DNA of 64,000 bases from Brevibacterium ihuae (GTDB lineage: Bacteria; Actinomycetota; Actinomycetes; Actinomycetales; Brevibacteriaceae): NCBI RefSeq assembly GCF_900184225.1, contig NZ_FXWZ01000003.1:1801684-1865683 (forward strand). The letters run 5' to 3'. Within the stretch, counting starts at the first letter, position 1. Each line of letters begins with the position of its first letter. Position numbers and translations under genes: made by a program. Below, one piece after another: positions 18,213 through 28,026 of this stretch. Below the pieces are notes generated by a model that saw only the letters and a program-made list of their open reading frames with translations, made no database searches and was not told the origin of the DNA.

Positions 18213-19090
18213 CGACGGCCGTGGAGACGCGCGTGCCGTTCCGGGCCCCGGAGCCGCGGACCCCGGCGGGCACCTCGGCGGTGCTGCGCGACCTCGCGCT
18301 CGCCGCGGTCGCCGGGGCCAACCGGGCGTGGTCGGGGCACGACCGCGCCGGGCTCGTCGCCGAGGTCGCCGTCGGCGCCGACGGCACGCCCACCTACCGG
18401 ATCGACGCGATCGTCGAGGAGGCGATCGTCGAGGCCGCGCGCCCGCATGCGGTCAACCTCCTGAGCGAGGAGCTCGGATTCGTCGACGGCGGGCATGCGG
18501 CGACCGTCGTCATCGACCCCCTCGACGGCTCGGCGAACGCCGCCGCCGGGGTCCCGCTCTCGTGCTTCTCCGCCGCCCTCGTCGTCGACGGGGTGGCCGA
18601 GGAGGCGCTGAGCGTGTGGCTCGAGACCGGACACGCGGTATGGGTGCGGTCCGGCGAACCGGTGCTGTACCGGACGAGCGGGCGCACCGACCTCGGGTCC
18701 GCCGCGGTCGACATGCTCCGGCCCAAGGTCCACGCCGGCGGGGATTCGACCGCGGCGTGGGTGCGGGTGAGCCGGGCGGTGAGCCGCGTGCGCGTGCTCT
18801 CCACGTCGTGCCTCGAGGCGATGCTCGTCGCCGAGGGTTCGATCGACGGCTTCCTCGACCCCGGATCCGACACCCACCGGATCGTCGACCTCGCCGCCGC
18901 GATGCTCTTCGTCCCGGCGGCGGGCGGGGCGGTCATCGACCTCCACGGCCGGCCGCTCGAGTTCGACACCGATCTCAGCCGCCGCTGGTCGGGGATCGTC
19001 GCCGCGACCCCGCAGCTCGCCGAGGCCCTCGCCGAGGTCGCACTCGGTGAGAAGGCGCTCGGTGAGACAGTGGTCGGCGGGGCGGATTGA
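18209..19090 (+). CDS. Inositol monophosphatase-like phosphatase, last gene of the phn operon
   Basis: Encodes 293 residues of the Mg-dependent inositol monophosphatase/FBPase family: the EE pair at 87-88 (LLSEELGF), the core motif DPLDGSAN (103-110) and a later DTHRIVDLAAAM block. It overlaps phnM by ATGA, so it belongs to the C-P lyase operon. Known operons end the pathway with PhnP (cyclic phosphodiesterase) and PhnN (ribose bisphosphokinase), and neither is seen here. This enzyme could instead dephosphorylate a ribose phosphate product of the pathway, but that is inference from position. The fold is clear, the substrate is not. Confidence 0.8.
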   Translation: MTTAVETRVPFRAPEPRTPAGTSAVLRDLALAAVAGANRAWSGHDRAGLVAEVAVGADGTPTYRIDAIVEEAIVEAARPHAVNLLSEELGFVDGGHAATVVIDPLDGSANAAAGVPLSCFSAALVVDGVAEEALSVWLETGHAVWVRSGEPVLYRTSGRTDLGSAAVDMLRPKVHAGGDSTAAWVRVSRAVSRVRVLSTSCLEAMLVAEGSIDGFLDPGSDTHRIVDLAAAMLFVPAAGGAVIDLHGRPLEFDTDLSRRWSGIVAATPQLAEALAEVALGEKALGETVVGGAD

Positions 19091-19128
19091 GTCCGCTCCG
19101 CGGTGCGGTGCACGTCACCGACGCGCTG

Positions 19129-19140
19129 TGAGCGCGCTCA
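19129..19140. promoter_or_regulatory. 12-bp palindrome upstream of glmS
   Basis: TGAGCGCGCTCA is a perfect palindrome 37 bp upstream of the glmS start and just upstream of the proposed promoter. It could be an operator or chance; I know of no matching regulator. Confidence 0.3.
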
Positions 19141-19163
19141 TGCTCCATTCAGCGACGACTCGG

Positions 19164-19176
19164 TAGAGTATCCCCC
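19164..19176 (+). promoter_or_regulatory. Candidate -10 box for a leaderless glmS transcript
   Basis: TAGAGT at 19164-19169 ends 7 bp before the glmS ATG, and there is no ribosome-binding site between them. That is the spacing of actinobacterial leaderless transcripts. No good -35 box is visible. Confidence 0.4.
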
Positions 19177-21048
<1,872 letters not shown>

Positions 21049-21088
21049 TCCGCACCGGGCCCGGCGGGGCCGGCCGGAGGGAGTGAGC

Positions 21089-21616
21089 ATGGGCATCATC
21101 GGGATCGGACTCGACCTCGCCGACGTGCCGCGGTTCGCCGAGCATATCGAGCGCGTGCCCGAACTCCTCGACCGGCTCCTCACGCCCGCCGAGCAGCTCA
21201 AGAAGAACGGGAAGCGGCGGACCCCGGAGTCCCTCGCCGCGCGGTTCTCCGCGAAGGAGGCGCTCGTCAAGGCGCTCCAGCTGCCGCAGATCATCCCCTG
21301 GCACGAGGCCGAGGTCGTCTCCGCGTTCTCCGGCGCACCGAGCTTCCGGCTCTCCGGCTGGGTGCTCGAGCACTTCCGCGCCCTCGGCGGCGAGCGCGTC
21401 CACCTCTCCATCACCCATGACGGGGAGCGCACGATGACCTTCGTCGTCGTCGAGGGATCGGGCCCCGCCCTCGCGCCGCCGCCGGATCAGCCGCCGCCGC
21501 TGCTCCCGGGATCGCCCGAGGCGCTCGCCGCCCTCGCCGCCGCGCGGGAGAAGGCGCGGGCGAGCCGCGACGCCCGCCGCGCCCAGCGCGAGGCCGCCCG
21601 CCGCAAGCACGCCTGA
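21089..21616 (+). CDS. acpS: Holo-[acyl-carrier-protein] synthase
   Basis: Encodes 175 residues. AcpS transfers phosphopantetheine from CoA to acyl carrier protein. The family residues are present: Asp9 in GIGLDLADVPRF, Glu57 in RFSAKEALVKAL, and the C-terminal HLSITHDGERTMTFVVVE. AcpS is usually about 120 residues; here a 45-50 residue tail follows, first Pro-rich and then very basic and helical (EKARASRDARRAQREAARRK). I chose ATG 21089 over GTG 21083 because GGAGG at 21076-21080 is properly spaced only from the former. The gene follows glmS by 40 bp and converges on padR, with a strong terminator between. Confidence 0.92.
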   Translation: MGIIGIGLDLADVPRFAEHIERVPELLDRLLTPAEQLKKNGKRRTPESLAARFSAKEALVKALQLPQIIPWHEAEVVSAFSGAPSFRLSGWVLEHFRALGGERVHLSITHDGERTMTFVVVEGSGPALAPPPDQPPPLLPGSPEALAALAAAREKARASRDARRAQREAARRKHA

Positions 21617-21626
21617 AGCACACGCG

Positions 21627-21678
21627 GAGCACCGCGCCCGGTGACCGGATCTGTGTCCGGTCACCGGGCGCGGTGCTC
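21627..21678. terminator. Bidirectional terminator between acpS and padR
   Basis: A perfect 23-bp inverted repeat (arms 21627-21649 and 21656-21678, 6-nt loop TCTGTG) fills the space between two convergent genes. It is long enough to stop transcription from both sides. Confidence 0.9.
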
Positions 21679-21683
21679 GCTGG

Positions 21684-22070
21684 TCAGAGCCCGAAGGCCC
21701 TCCCGAGCCGCGTGTGGTCGTCGATGACTGCGGCGAGGAGTCGGCCTCCCGCCCCGGTGAGTGCGAAGAGATTCGTCTTCGCCCCGGTCCGCTCGGCCTC
21801 GGCCTCGGTCCGGGTGAGGAGGCCCTGGTCGGCGAGGCGCTTGAGCGTGCGGTAGAGGCCGCGCTCGGTGAGCGTCCATCCCGTCGCCTCCTCCACCGCC
21901 GGCCGGAGCGCGTCCGCCGCGACCGGCGCCCGGGTCCGGACGAGGGCGAGGATCACCGGGGTGAGCATGGCCCGCTTGTGGGTGTCGACCCAGCCGCGCA
22001 GGAGCTCCGCCTCCCATTCCTCCTGCTCGCTCGGCCGGCCCTGCGGTTCGCGCGGCGCCGATCGCCTCAC
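21684..22070 (-). CDS. PadR-family transcriptional regulator
   Basis: Encodes 128 residues with a PadR-type winged helix: HKRAMLTPVILALVR, ALRPAVEEATGWTLTERGLYRTL, then LADQGLLTRTEAEAERTGAKTNLFALT and a short C-terminal helix. PadR proteins are dimeric repressors that often control a membrane protein or transporter next door. Here the start GTG 22070 overlaps the TGA of the membrane protein gene (GTGA), so the two form one operon. The operon's upstream region contains an inverted repeat at 22508-22532 that could be its operator. The ligand is unknown. Confidence 0.88.
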   Translation of the reverse strand: MRRSAPREPQGRPSEQEEWEAELLRGWVDTHKRAMLTPVILALVRTRAPVAADALRPAVEEATGWTLTERGLYRTLKRLADQGLLTRTEAEAERTGAKTNLFALTGAGGRLLAAVIDDHTRLGRAFGL

Positions 22071-22504
22071 CGCCGGTCCTCCCAGCCGCGCTGGGCGATG
22101 GAGGCCACGAGGTGGAGCATGAGGCCGAGTCCCCACAGGCCGGTGGTGAGGAACACCGCGCCGAACCACGGGCTGCCGAGGAGGATGTCGGCCGCGCCGG
22201 CGGGATCGCGCATGCCGAACACCGCGGCGTGGAGGGAGTAGGAGGCGACGACAGGGACGAAGAGAGCGACATGGGCGACGAGCGATCCGAAGCGGATGCG
22301 TGCGATGTCGTGCCTCCGCATCCAGAGGTAGATGCCCGCTGCGAGGGCGAGGGCCGCGAGCAGGAGGGCGGAGAGGACGGTGATGGCGGAGCCGGAGAAC
22401 GCGATCACCGCATGGATGACGACGAGTCCGGCGATGATGCCGAGGTAGTAGGGGAGGAGCACGGACGAGGAGTTGAGCGAGGAGCGCTCTGCTGTGGTGG
22501 TCAT
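22067..22504 (-). CDS. Four-span membrane protein, partner of the PadR regulator
   Basis: Encodes 145 residues with four hydrophobic segments (about 15-38, 40-62, 75-100, 110-135) and short loops, such as YLWMRRHDIARIRFGS between spans 2 and 3. No recognised family motif is visible. The start ATG 22504 is preceded by no convincing ribosome-binding site; the inverted repeat 22508-22532 occupies that place, suggesting a leaderless transcript. The gene lies upstream of and overlaps padR, so it is probably the regulator's main target, perhaps a small efflux or stress membrane protein. Function is not inferable from sequence alone. Confidence 0.75.
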   Translation of the reverse strand: MTTTAERSSLNSSSVLLPYYLGIIAGLVVIHAVIAFSGSAITVLSALLLAALALAAGIYLWMRRHDIARIRFGSLVAHVALFVPVVASYSLHAAVFGMRDPAGAADILLGSPWFGAVFLTTGLWGLGLMLHLVASIAQRGWEDRR

Positions 22505-22507
22505 GAA

Positions 22508-22532
22508 GGTACTGCACCAGCGGTACAGTACC
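22508..22532. promoter_or_regulatory. Candidate PadR operator
   Basis: GGTACTG and CAGTACC form a perfect 7-bp inverted repeat with centres about 18 bp apart, directly upstream of the membrane protein/padR operon. TTGCCA lies at its upstream side in the right place for a -35 box. Binding here would block transcription or translation start. The divergent M20 gene starts 58 bp further on. Confidence 0.5.
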
Positions 22533-22589
22533 GGTGGCAAGGGGTGTGCGGGATGCGATCGCGTCCGTCCCACCGATTACGCTGGAGCC

Positions 22590-23897
22590 ATGACCGACAC
22601 CGCACCCGCCGCATCCCTGCCCACGCACGAATCCGCGCAGGCGCTGCTCCCCGCTCTGCAGGATCTGCGCCGCGACCTCCACCGCTTCCCGGAGATCGGA
22701 CTCGACCTGCCGCAGACCCAGCGCCGGGTCGAGGAGGCGCTCGCGGACCTCGACGTCGAAGTCACCCGCGGCACGGGCCTGAGCTCGCTCACCGTGGTCC
22801 TGCGCGGCGGGCGCCGGGACGAATCCGGCGCTCCGGCGGCGGTGCTGCTGCGCGGCGACATGGATGCCCTCCCCGTCGAGGAGGCGACCGGCTTCGGTTT
22901 CGCCTCGACGAACGGCGCGATGCACGCGTGCGGCCACGACCTCCACACCACCGGGCTCGTCGGCGCGGTCCGGCTCCTCCACGACATCCGTGACTCCCTC
23001 GCCGGGGACGTCGTCTTCATGTTCCAGCCGGGCGAGGAGGGCTGGGACGGCGCCGGGAGGATGATCGACGAAGGCGTGCTCGAAGCCGCCGGCGTCCCCG
23101 TCGTCGCCGCCTACGGGGTCCACGTCTCCGCGGATCAGGACCTCGGACGGCTGTACTCGAAGCCGGGCTCCTACATGGCGGCGTTCAGCCGGATGGACGT
23201 CGTCATCCGCGGCAAGGGCGGCCACGCCTCGCGCCCGCACACCACCTCCGACCCGATCCAGACCGGGGCCGCGATCGTCGGACAGCTCCAGGAGTACGTG
23301 TCGCGCCGCTTCGACGTGTTCGATCCGATCGTCGTCACCGTCGGACAGTTCACCGGCGGGACCGCCGCGAACGTCGTCCCCGACACCGCGGCGCTCGCCG
23401 TCGGCGTGCGGACCTTCTCGGAGACGACGACCACCCGGGCCGCCGCGGAGCTCCCGGCGCTCGTCCGCGACCTCGCCGCCGCCCACGGGCTCGGCGCCGA
23501 CGTCGAGTACGAGACCGTGCTGCCCCCGACGATCAACGACGACGCGGAGAACGCGTTCTACCGGGAGACCTTCGCCGAACTCTTCGGCGAGGACCGGGTG
23601 GAGCTGCTCGACAACCCGCGCGCCGGGTCCGAGGACTTCTCCCGCATCCTCATGGCCGTCCCCGGCTCGTACGGGCACCTGGGCGCCGCGATGCCCGGCA
23701 CGGTGGCCGAGGAGCAGGACTCCAACCATTCCCCGCGCGCCCGCCACAGCGAGGACGCCCTGGCCGACCACGCGCTCTTCCTCGCCCGCCTCGCCGCCGC
23801 CCGCCTCGAAAAGGCGGCTCGCGCGGGCTCCCGGGATGAGCGCGGGGGCGGGTCCCCGGCAACCGGTCGGACGGACGGCGGGGAGGCCGCGGAATGA
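22590..23897 (+). CDS. M20-family amidohydrolase/peptidase
   Basis: Encodes 435 residues of the M20 (N-acyl-amino-acid amidohydrolase) family, metal-dependent hydrolases that remove acyl or amide groups from amino acids. Motifs: RRDLHRFPEIG (N-terminus), LRGDMDALPVEE, the metal site MHACGHDLHT (about 111-120), FQPGEEGWDGAGRMI, GKGGHASRPH for the dimerisation lid domain, and the terminal metal ligand region GSEDFSRIL. The final 30 residues are a charged Gly-rich tail. TACGCT near 22577 may be a -10 box for a nearly leaderless transcript. The stop overlaps the nnrD start. The physiological substrate is unknown. Confidence 0.9.
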   Translation: MTDTAPAASLPTHESAQALLPALQDLRRDLHRFPEIGLDLPQTQRRVEEALADLDVEVTRGTGLSSLTVVLRGGRRDESGAPAAVLLRGDMDALPVEEATGFGFASTNGAMHACGHDLHTTGLVGAVRLLHDIRDSLAGDVVFMFQPGEEGWDGAGRMIDEGVLEAAGVPVVAAYGVHVSADQDLGRLYSKPGSYMAAFSRMDVVIRGKGGHASRPHTTSDPIQTGAAIVGQLQEYVSRRFDVFDPIVVTVGQFTGGTAANVVPDTAALAVGVRTFSETTTTRAAAELPALVRDLAAAHGLGADVEYETVLPPTINDDAENAFYRETFAELFGEDRVELLDNPRAGSEDFSRILMAVPGSYGHLGAAMPGTVAEEQDSNHSPRARHSEDALADHALFLARLAAARLEKAARAGSRDERGGGSPATGRTDGGEAAE

Positions 23898-25447
23898 AGC
23901 GCGGGTACTCCGCCGCAGCGATCCGCGCCGCCGAGGCCCCGCTCCTCGACGCGGGACGCGGCCTCGCACTCATGCGCACCGCAGCCGCCGGCCTCGCCGC
24001 GGAGTGCCGCAGCATCCTCCGCGAGGCCCGCGGAGGGGTGAGCGGCGCCCGCGTCGTCGTCCTCGCCGGCGCCGGCAACAACGGCGGGGACGCGCTCTTC
24101 GCCGGCGCGGATCTCCGCCGGCGCGGAGCCCACGTCACCGTCGTCGACGTGCTCGGCCGCCTCCATGCGGAGGGCCGTGCGGCACTCGAGTCCGCCGGCG
24201 GTGCGATCGAGGAGCTCGACGCCGGTTCCGCTCAGCTCGCCGCCCGGGCCGACCTCGTCGTCGACGGGATCCTCGGCACCGGTGCGAGCGGAGCACTCCG
24301 CGAGCCGATCTCCTCCCTCATCGCCGACTGGCAGTCCGCCGTCCGGGCCGCAGGCTCGGCGCGGGCCCACGGCGGGCCGGTCCAGCGGGTCGTCGCCGTC
24401 GACGTCCCCACCGGGGTGGACGCCACGACCGGCGCGTGCGGACCCGTCCATGTGCGCGCGGACCGCACCGTGACCTTCGGCGGGCACAAGGCTGGACTCC
24501 TCCTGCCGGGCGGCGCGGATGCCGCGGGAGAGGTCGTGCTCGTCGACATCGGCCTCGACCTCTCCGGGTTCGTCCCCGCCGTCGAGGCGCCCGAACCGGC
24601 CGACCTCCCGGACGCCTGGCCGCACCCGGAGCGGGACATGCACAAGTACACGCGCGGCGTGCTCGGGCTCGTCGCCGGGTCCCGCCGCTATCCGGGCGCC
24701 GGCCTCCTCACCACCGCCGCCGCGGTGTCGACGGGGCTCGGCATGGTCCGCCTGCTCGCGCCGGATGCGGTCACCGGACCGGTCCTCGAGCGGTTCCCCG
24801 AGGTCGTCGCCGATCCGGGCCGCGTGCAGGCCTGGGCGCTGGGCTCCGGCGCGCCGGACACGCTGCTCATGCGGCGCGCCCTCATCGAGGCGGAGAACCG
24901 TTCGCTGCCGGTGGTCATCGACGCCGCCGGCCTCGGCCTCCTCGACCGTCCGCTCGAGACCACCTGCGTGGTCACCCCGCACGCCGGGGAGCTCGTCGAC
25001 CTGCTCGGCCGCTTCACCACCGGGGTGCCCACCCGCGCGGAGGTCGAGGCGGACCCGGTGACCCATGCGGTGCGCGCCGCCGGGGCGCTCGAAGGCGTCG
25101 TCGTCCTCAAGGGCTCCCGGACGATCATCGCCCGGCCCGACGGCACCGTCGTCGCACCCCCGCCCGGCCCGGCGTCGCTCGCCACAGCCGGTTCCGGGGA
25201 CGTCCTCACCGGCGTGCTCGGCGCCCTCCTCGCCACCTCGACGGGCGGACCGGACGAGCGCCGCCCGGGCGCCGACATCGCGCTGCTCGCCGGACTCGCC
25301 GTCACCGTCCACGGACTCGCCGGACGCCGCAGCACCCACGCCGGCGGGCTGCCGTCCGCGGTCGAGGACATCGTGCTCGGACTGCCGCAGCGGTCAGCGG
25401 GCTCCCCGGTGACGGCGGTCGATCCGGCTCCGGGCGGCCGCCGGTGA
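23894..25447 (+). CDS. nnrD: Bifunctional NAD(P)H-hydrate repair enzyme
   Basis: Encodes 517 residues with two domains. The N-terminal YjeF-type epimerase domain (about 1-230; GAGNNGGDALFAG near 60) interconverts NADHX/NADPHX epimers. The C-terminal carbohydrate-kinase-like domain (about 245-510; MHKYTRGVLGLVAGSRRYPGAG, VTPHAGEL, TAGSGDVLTGVLGALLA near 434) dehydrates the hydrates back to NAD(P)H. It is a cytoplasmic metabolite-repair enzyme. ATG 23894 overlaps the M20 stop, and its own stop overlaps the alr GTG start. The glmS-acpS-nnrD-alr order is common in actinobacteria, with the padR/M20 genes inserted here. Confidence 0.93.
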   Translation: MKRGYSAAAIRAAEAPLLDAGRGLALMRTAAAGLAAECRSILREARGGVSGARVVVLAGAGNNGGDALFAGADLRRRGAHVTVVDVLGRLHAEGRAALESAGGAIEELDAGSAQLAARADLVVDGILGTGASGALREPISSLIADWQSAVRAAGSARAHGGPVQRVVAVDVPTGVDATTGACGPVHVRADRTVTFGGHKAGLLLPGGADAAGEVVLVDIGLDLSGFVPAVEAPEPADLPDAWPHPERDMHKYTRGVLGLVAGSRRYPGAGLLTTAAAVSTGLGMVRLLAPDAVTGPVLERFPEVVADPGRVQAWALGSGAPDTLLMRRALIEAENRSLPVVIDAAGLGLLDRPLETTCVVTPHAGELVDLLGRFTTGVPTRAEVEADPVTHAVRAAGALEGVVVLKGSRTIIARPDGTVVAPPPGPASLATAGSGDVLTGVLGALLATSTGGPDERRPGADIALLAGLAVTVHGLAGRRSTHAGGLPSAVEDIVLGLPQRSAGSPVTAVDPAPGGRR

Positions 25448-26670
25448 ACCCGTCCGCGCTCCCGCCGGTCACCGCGTTCCCCGGCACCATCGTCCAGGCG
25501 CGCATCGACTCCGCGGCGATCACCGATAATGCGCGCGCGATCGCGGCGCGCATCGCTCCGGCTACGCTGCTCAGCGTCGTCAAGGCCGACGCCTACGGCC
25601 ACGGCCTCGCCACCGCGGTGCACGCCTGCCGCGCCGCCGGGGTCGTCGACTTCGGGGTCGCCACGGTGCCCGAGGCGCTCCAGCTCGTCGCGCTGCTCGG
25701 AGACGATCCGGACCTCCGGGCCGAACGCATCCTCTGCTGGCTCTACGATGCCGCCGCCGACCTCAGCGGCTGCGCGCGCGCCGGGGTCGAGCTCGGAGTG
25801 TCCACCGCGGGCGCGCTCGACCAGGTCGTGCGCGCGGCGCAGACGGCCGGCCGCGCGGTGCGGATCCATCTCAAGGTCGACACCGGGCTCGGCCGCAACG
25901 GCTTCACCCCGCCGGACCTCACCGCCTTCCTGCCGGAGCTCGCCCGGACAGCCGAGCGCGCACCGGGCGCGGTCGAGGTCGTCGGCCTCATGACCCACTT
26001 CGCGAATGCCGACGCCGTCGGCGATCCCGCCACGGACGAGCAGCTCGCGGTCCTCGACACCGCCCGCAGCGCGCTCGTCCGGACGCTCGAGGCGACCGGG
26101 GGAGCGCTCGGTGATCCCGCGGCCCTGCTCGTCCACGCCGCGAACTCCCCGGCGGCGCTGTCCCTCGACCCCGTCCCGGGCGACCTCGCCCGCGTCGGCC
26201 TGAGCACCTACGGGCTCAGCCCCTTCGCCGGGACGACTGCGGCCGAGCTCGGGCTCCGGCCGGCGATGCGCCTCGTGTCCCGCGTGCTCGCGGTCAAGGA
26301 GGTGCCCGCCGGTCACGGTGCGAGCTACGGGCTCACCTACCGGTGTGCCGCCCCCACCCGGTTCGCCCTCGTCGCCGGCGGGTACGCCGACGGCATCCCG
26401 CGCGCGGCCTCGAACCGTGCGGAGGTGGCGATCGGCGGCGTCCGGTACCCCGTGGTCGGGAAGATCGCTATGGACCAGATGATCCTCGACCTCGGCCCCG
26501 GCGGCGACGGCGCCGCGCCCGTGGCGGCAGGCGACGAGGTCGTCATCATCGGCGACGGCGTCACCGGCCCGAGCGCCGAGGAATGGGCGGCCTGGTCGGA
26601 CACCGTCAACTACGAGATCGTCACGCGGATCGGCGCCCGCGTCGCCCGGGTGGTGTGCGATGAGAGCTGA
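25444..26670 (+). CDS. alr: Alanine racemase
   Basis: Encodes 408 residues of the PLP-dependent fold III racemase that makes D-alanine for peptidoglycan. The PLP lysine is Lys47 in VVKADAYGHG. The catalytic Tyr lies in GASYGLTY (about residue 295), and GYADGIPRAASNR and GKIAMDQMILDLG are conserved substrate/dimer elements. The start GTG 25444 overlaps the nnrD stop. The stop overlaps the tsaE start by 11 bp. It shares the cell-wall precursor theme with glmM and glmS in this window. Confidence 0.95.
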   Translation: MNPSALPPVTAFPGTIVQARIDSAAITDNARAIAARIAPATLLSVVKADAYGHGLATAVHACRAAGVVDFGVATVPEALQLVALLGDDPDLRAERILCWLYDAAADLSGCARAGVELGVSTAGALDQVVRAAQTAGRAVRIHLKVDTGLGRNGFTPPDLTAFLPELARTAERAPGAVEVVGLMTHFANADAVGDPATDEQLAVLDTARSALVRTLEATGGALGDPAALLVHAANSPAALSLDPVPGDLARVGLSTYGLSPFAGTTAAELGLRPAMRLVSRVLAVKEVPAGHGASYGLTYRCAAPTRFALVAGGYADGIPRAASNRAEVAIGGVRYPVVGKIAMDQMILDLGPGGDGAAPVAAGDEVVIIGDGVTGPSAEEWAAWSDTVNYEIVTRIGARVARVVCDES

Positions 26671-27295
26671 GCTGCGCCCCGCCGGGCGTGCGGAGCTCGC
26701 GGCGTTCGCCGGCCGGCTCGCCGCAGTGCTGCGGCCCGGCGACGTCATCATCCTCACCGGTGATCTGGGGGCGGGGAAGACGACCTTCACGCAGTTCCTC
26801 GCCCGCGGCCTCGGCGTGCGCGGTCGCGTGTCCTCGCCGACCTTCGTCATCGCCCGCGAGCACGCCCCGCGCGGGGACGGCCCCGGGCTCATCCACGTCG
26901 ACGCCTACCGGCTCGATGACGCCGCGGAGTTCGACGACCTCGACCTCGCCGCGGACGGCGCCGAGTCCGTCACCGTCGTCGAATGGGGTCACGGCATCGC
27001 CGAGGAGCTGTCCCCCGACCGGCTCGAGATCACCCTGCTGCGGGCCTTCGAGGAGGGCGGGGCGGACCCGGGCGTCGCCGAGGACGACGAGAGCCGCCTG
27101 CTCGTCCTCGAGACCACCGGCGAGGGATGGGACGCCCGCCTCGAGACCGTCACGGACGCGGACCGTCCCGGCGATCCCTTCGGCACCCACGGCCACCCCG
27201 AACACGGAGAGCGTCCCGCACGCGGCGACCGCTCCGGTCCGCTCGACCATCCCGGCCCCGCACCGCGGGCCGCGCACCCGGAGGAGGACGGATGA
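26660..27295 (+). CDS. tsaE: tRNA t6A synthesis ATPase TsaE
   Basis: Encodes 211 residues. TsaE is the P-loop ATPase that recycles the TsaB-TsaD complex forming N6-threonylcarbamoyladenosine at position 37 of ANN-decoding tRNAs. Walker A is GDLGAGKTT (about 34-42), followed by SSPTFVIAREH, LIHVDAYRLDD and VTVVEWGHGIAEEL, all family hallmarks. The core ends near residue 150; a 60-residue low-complexity acidic/His-rich tail follows, longer than usual. It overlaps alr upstream and tsaB downstream (ATG 27292 within its last codons), so the whole alr-tsaE-tsaB-rimI run is one operon. Confidence 0.93.
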   Translation: MRAELRPAGRAELAAFAGRLAAVLRPGDVIILTGDLGAGKTTFTQFLARGLGVRGRVSSPTFVIAREHAPRGDGPGLIHVDAYRLDDAAEFDDLDLAADGAESVTVVEWGHGIAEELSPDRLEITLLRAFEEGGADPGVAEDDESRLLVLETTGEGWDARLETVTDADRPGDPFGTHGHPEHGERPARGDRSGPLDHPGPAPRAAHPEEDG

Positions 27296-28026
27296 TCATC
27301 CTCGCACTCGACACCTCGGCCGCGGCGAGCGCCGCGCTCGTCGATGCGGACACCGAGGAGGTGCTCGCCGAACGGACGGTGTTCTCCGCCCGGAAGCACG
27401 CCGAGCTCCTCGGACCCGCGATCCGCGAGCTCCTCGCCGGAGGGCCCGCCCCGCACCGCGTGATCGTCGGCGTCGGACCGGGGCCGTTCACCGGGCTGCG
27501 CGCCGGCATCGCGACCGGGATCGGCTTCGCGCTCGGGGCCGGAGTCCCGGTCGATGGCCTGCCGAGCCATGACGCCCTCGCCCTGCGCGCACTCCGCGGC
27601 GCGGCGGACGCCGGCGCGGCGAGCGCTGCCGGCCCGGGGCTTCTCGTCGCCACGGATGCGCGGCGCAAGGAGGTCTACTGGACGCGCTACTCCGGGCTCG
27701 ACGACCGCGGCGTTCCCGTCGTCGTCTCCGGCCCGGCGGTCGACCGGCCGAGCGAGGTCCCCGTGGCCGGGCCGGGTGCCGAGGGGGCTCACGCGGGTTC
27801 CGGCGGCACGGAGCTCCGGTACGGCCGCGGGTTCGCGCTCTACCCCGATGCCCTCGGCGCGCTCACCGGCACCGAGCCCGCCGACCTCGAACCGACCGCG
27901 GGCGACCTGGGGATCGTCGCCGCGCGCCTCCTCGCCGCCGGCCGGCCCCTCCTGCCCACCGCGCCGCTCTACCTCCGCGAACCCGACGCCCGGCCGCCCG
28001 CCGAGCGGACCACGAGTCTGCGCTGA
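27292..28026 (+). CDS. tsaB: tRNA t6A synthesis protein TsaB
   Basis: Encodes 244 residues of the ASKHA-fold, catalytically inactive partner of TsaD. Diagnostic elements are the N-terminus ILALDTSAAASAAL, HAELLGPAIRELL, VGVGPGPFTGLRAGIATG and ATDARRKEVYW. It scaffolds TsaD and TsaE in the complex. The ATG overlaps the tsaE stop; the stop overlaps the rimI ATG (TGATG). It carries a Gly/Ala-rich insertion near residues 155-175. tsaD itself lies 2.2 kb away, after two inserted genes. Confidence 0.92.
   Translation: MIILALDTSAAASAALVDADTEEVLAERTVFSARKHAELLGPAIRELLAGGPAPHRVIVGVGPGPFTGLRAGIATGIGFALGAGVPVDGLPSHDALALRALRGAADAGAASAAGPGLLVATDARRKEVYWTRYSGLDDRGVPVVVSGPAVDRPSEVPVAGPGAEGAHAGSGGTELRYGRGFALYPDALGALTGTEPADLEPTAGDLGIVAARLLAAGRPLLPTAPLYLREPDARPPAERTTSLR

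Noticed and set aside
19091-19176. glmS ribozyme
   Set aside because: The leader is only 86 bp, appears leaderless, and the ribozyme is known from Firmicutes; no pseudoknot core was seen.
23558-25339. 593-residue minus-strand open frame
   Set aside because: Antisense to the M20 gene and nnrD, which have clear motifs.
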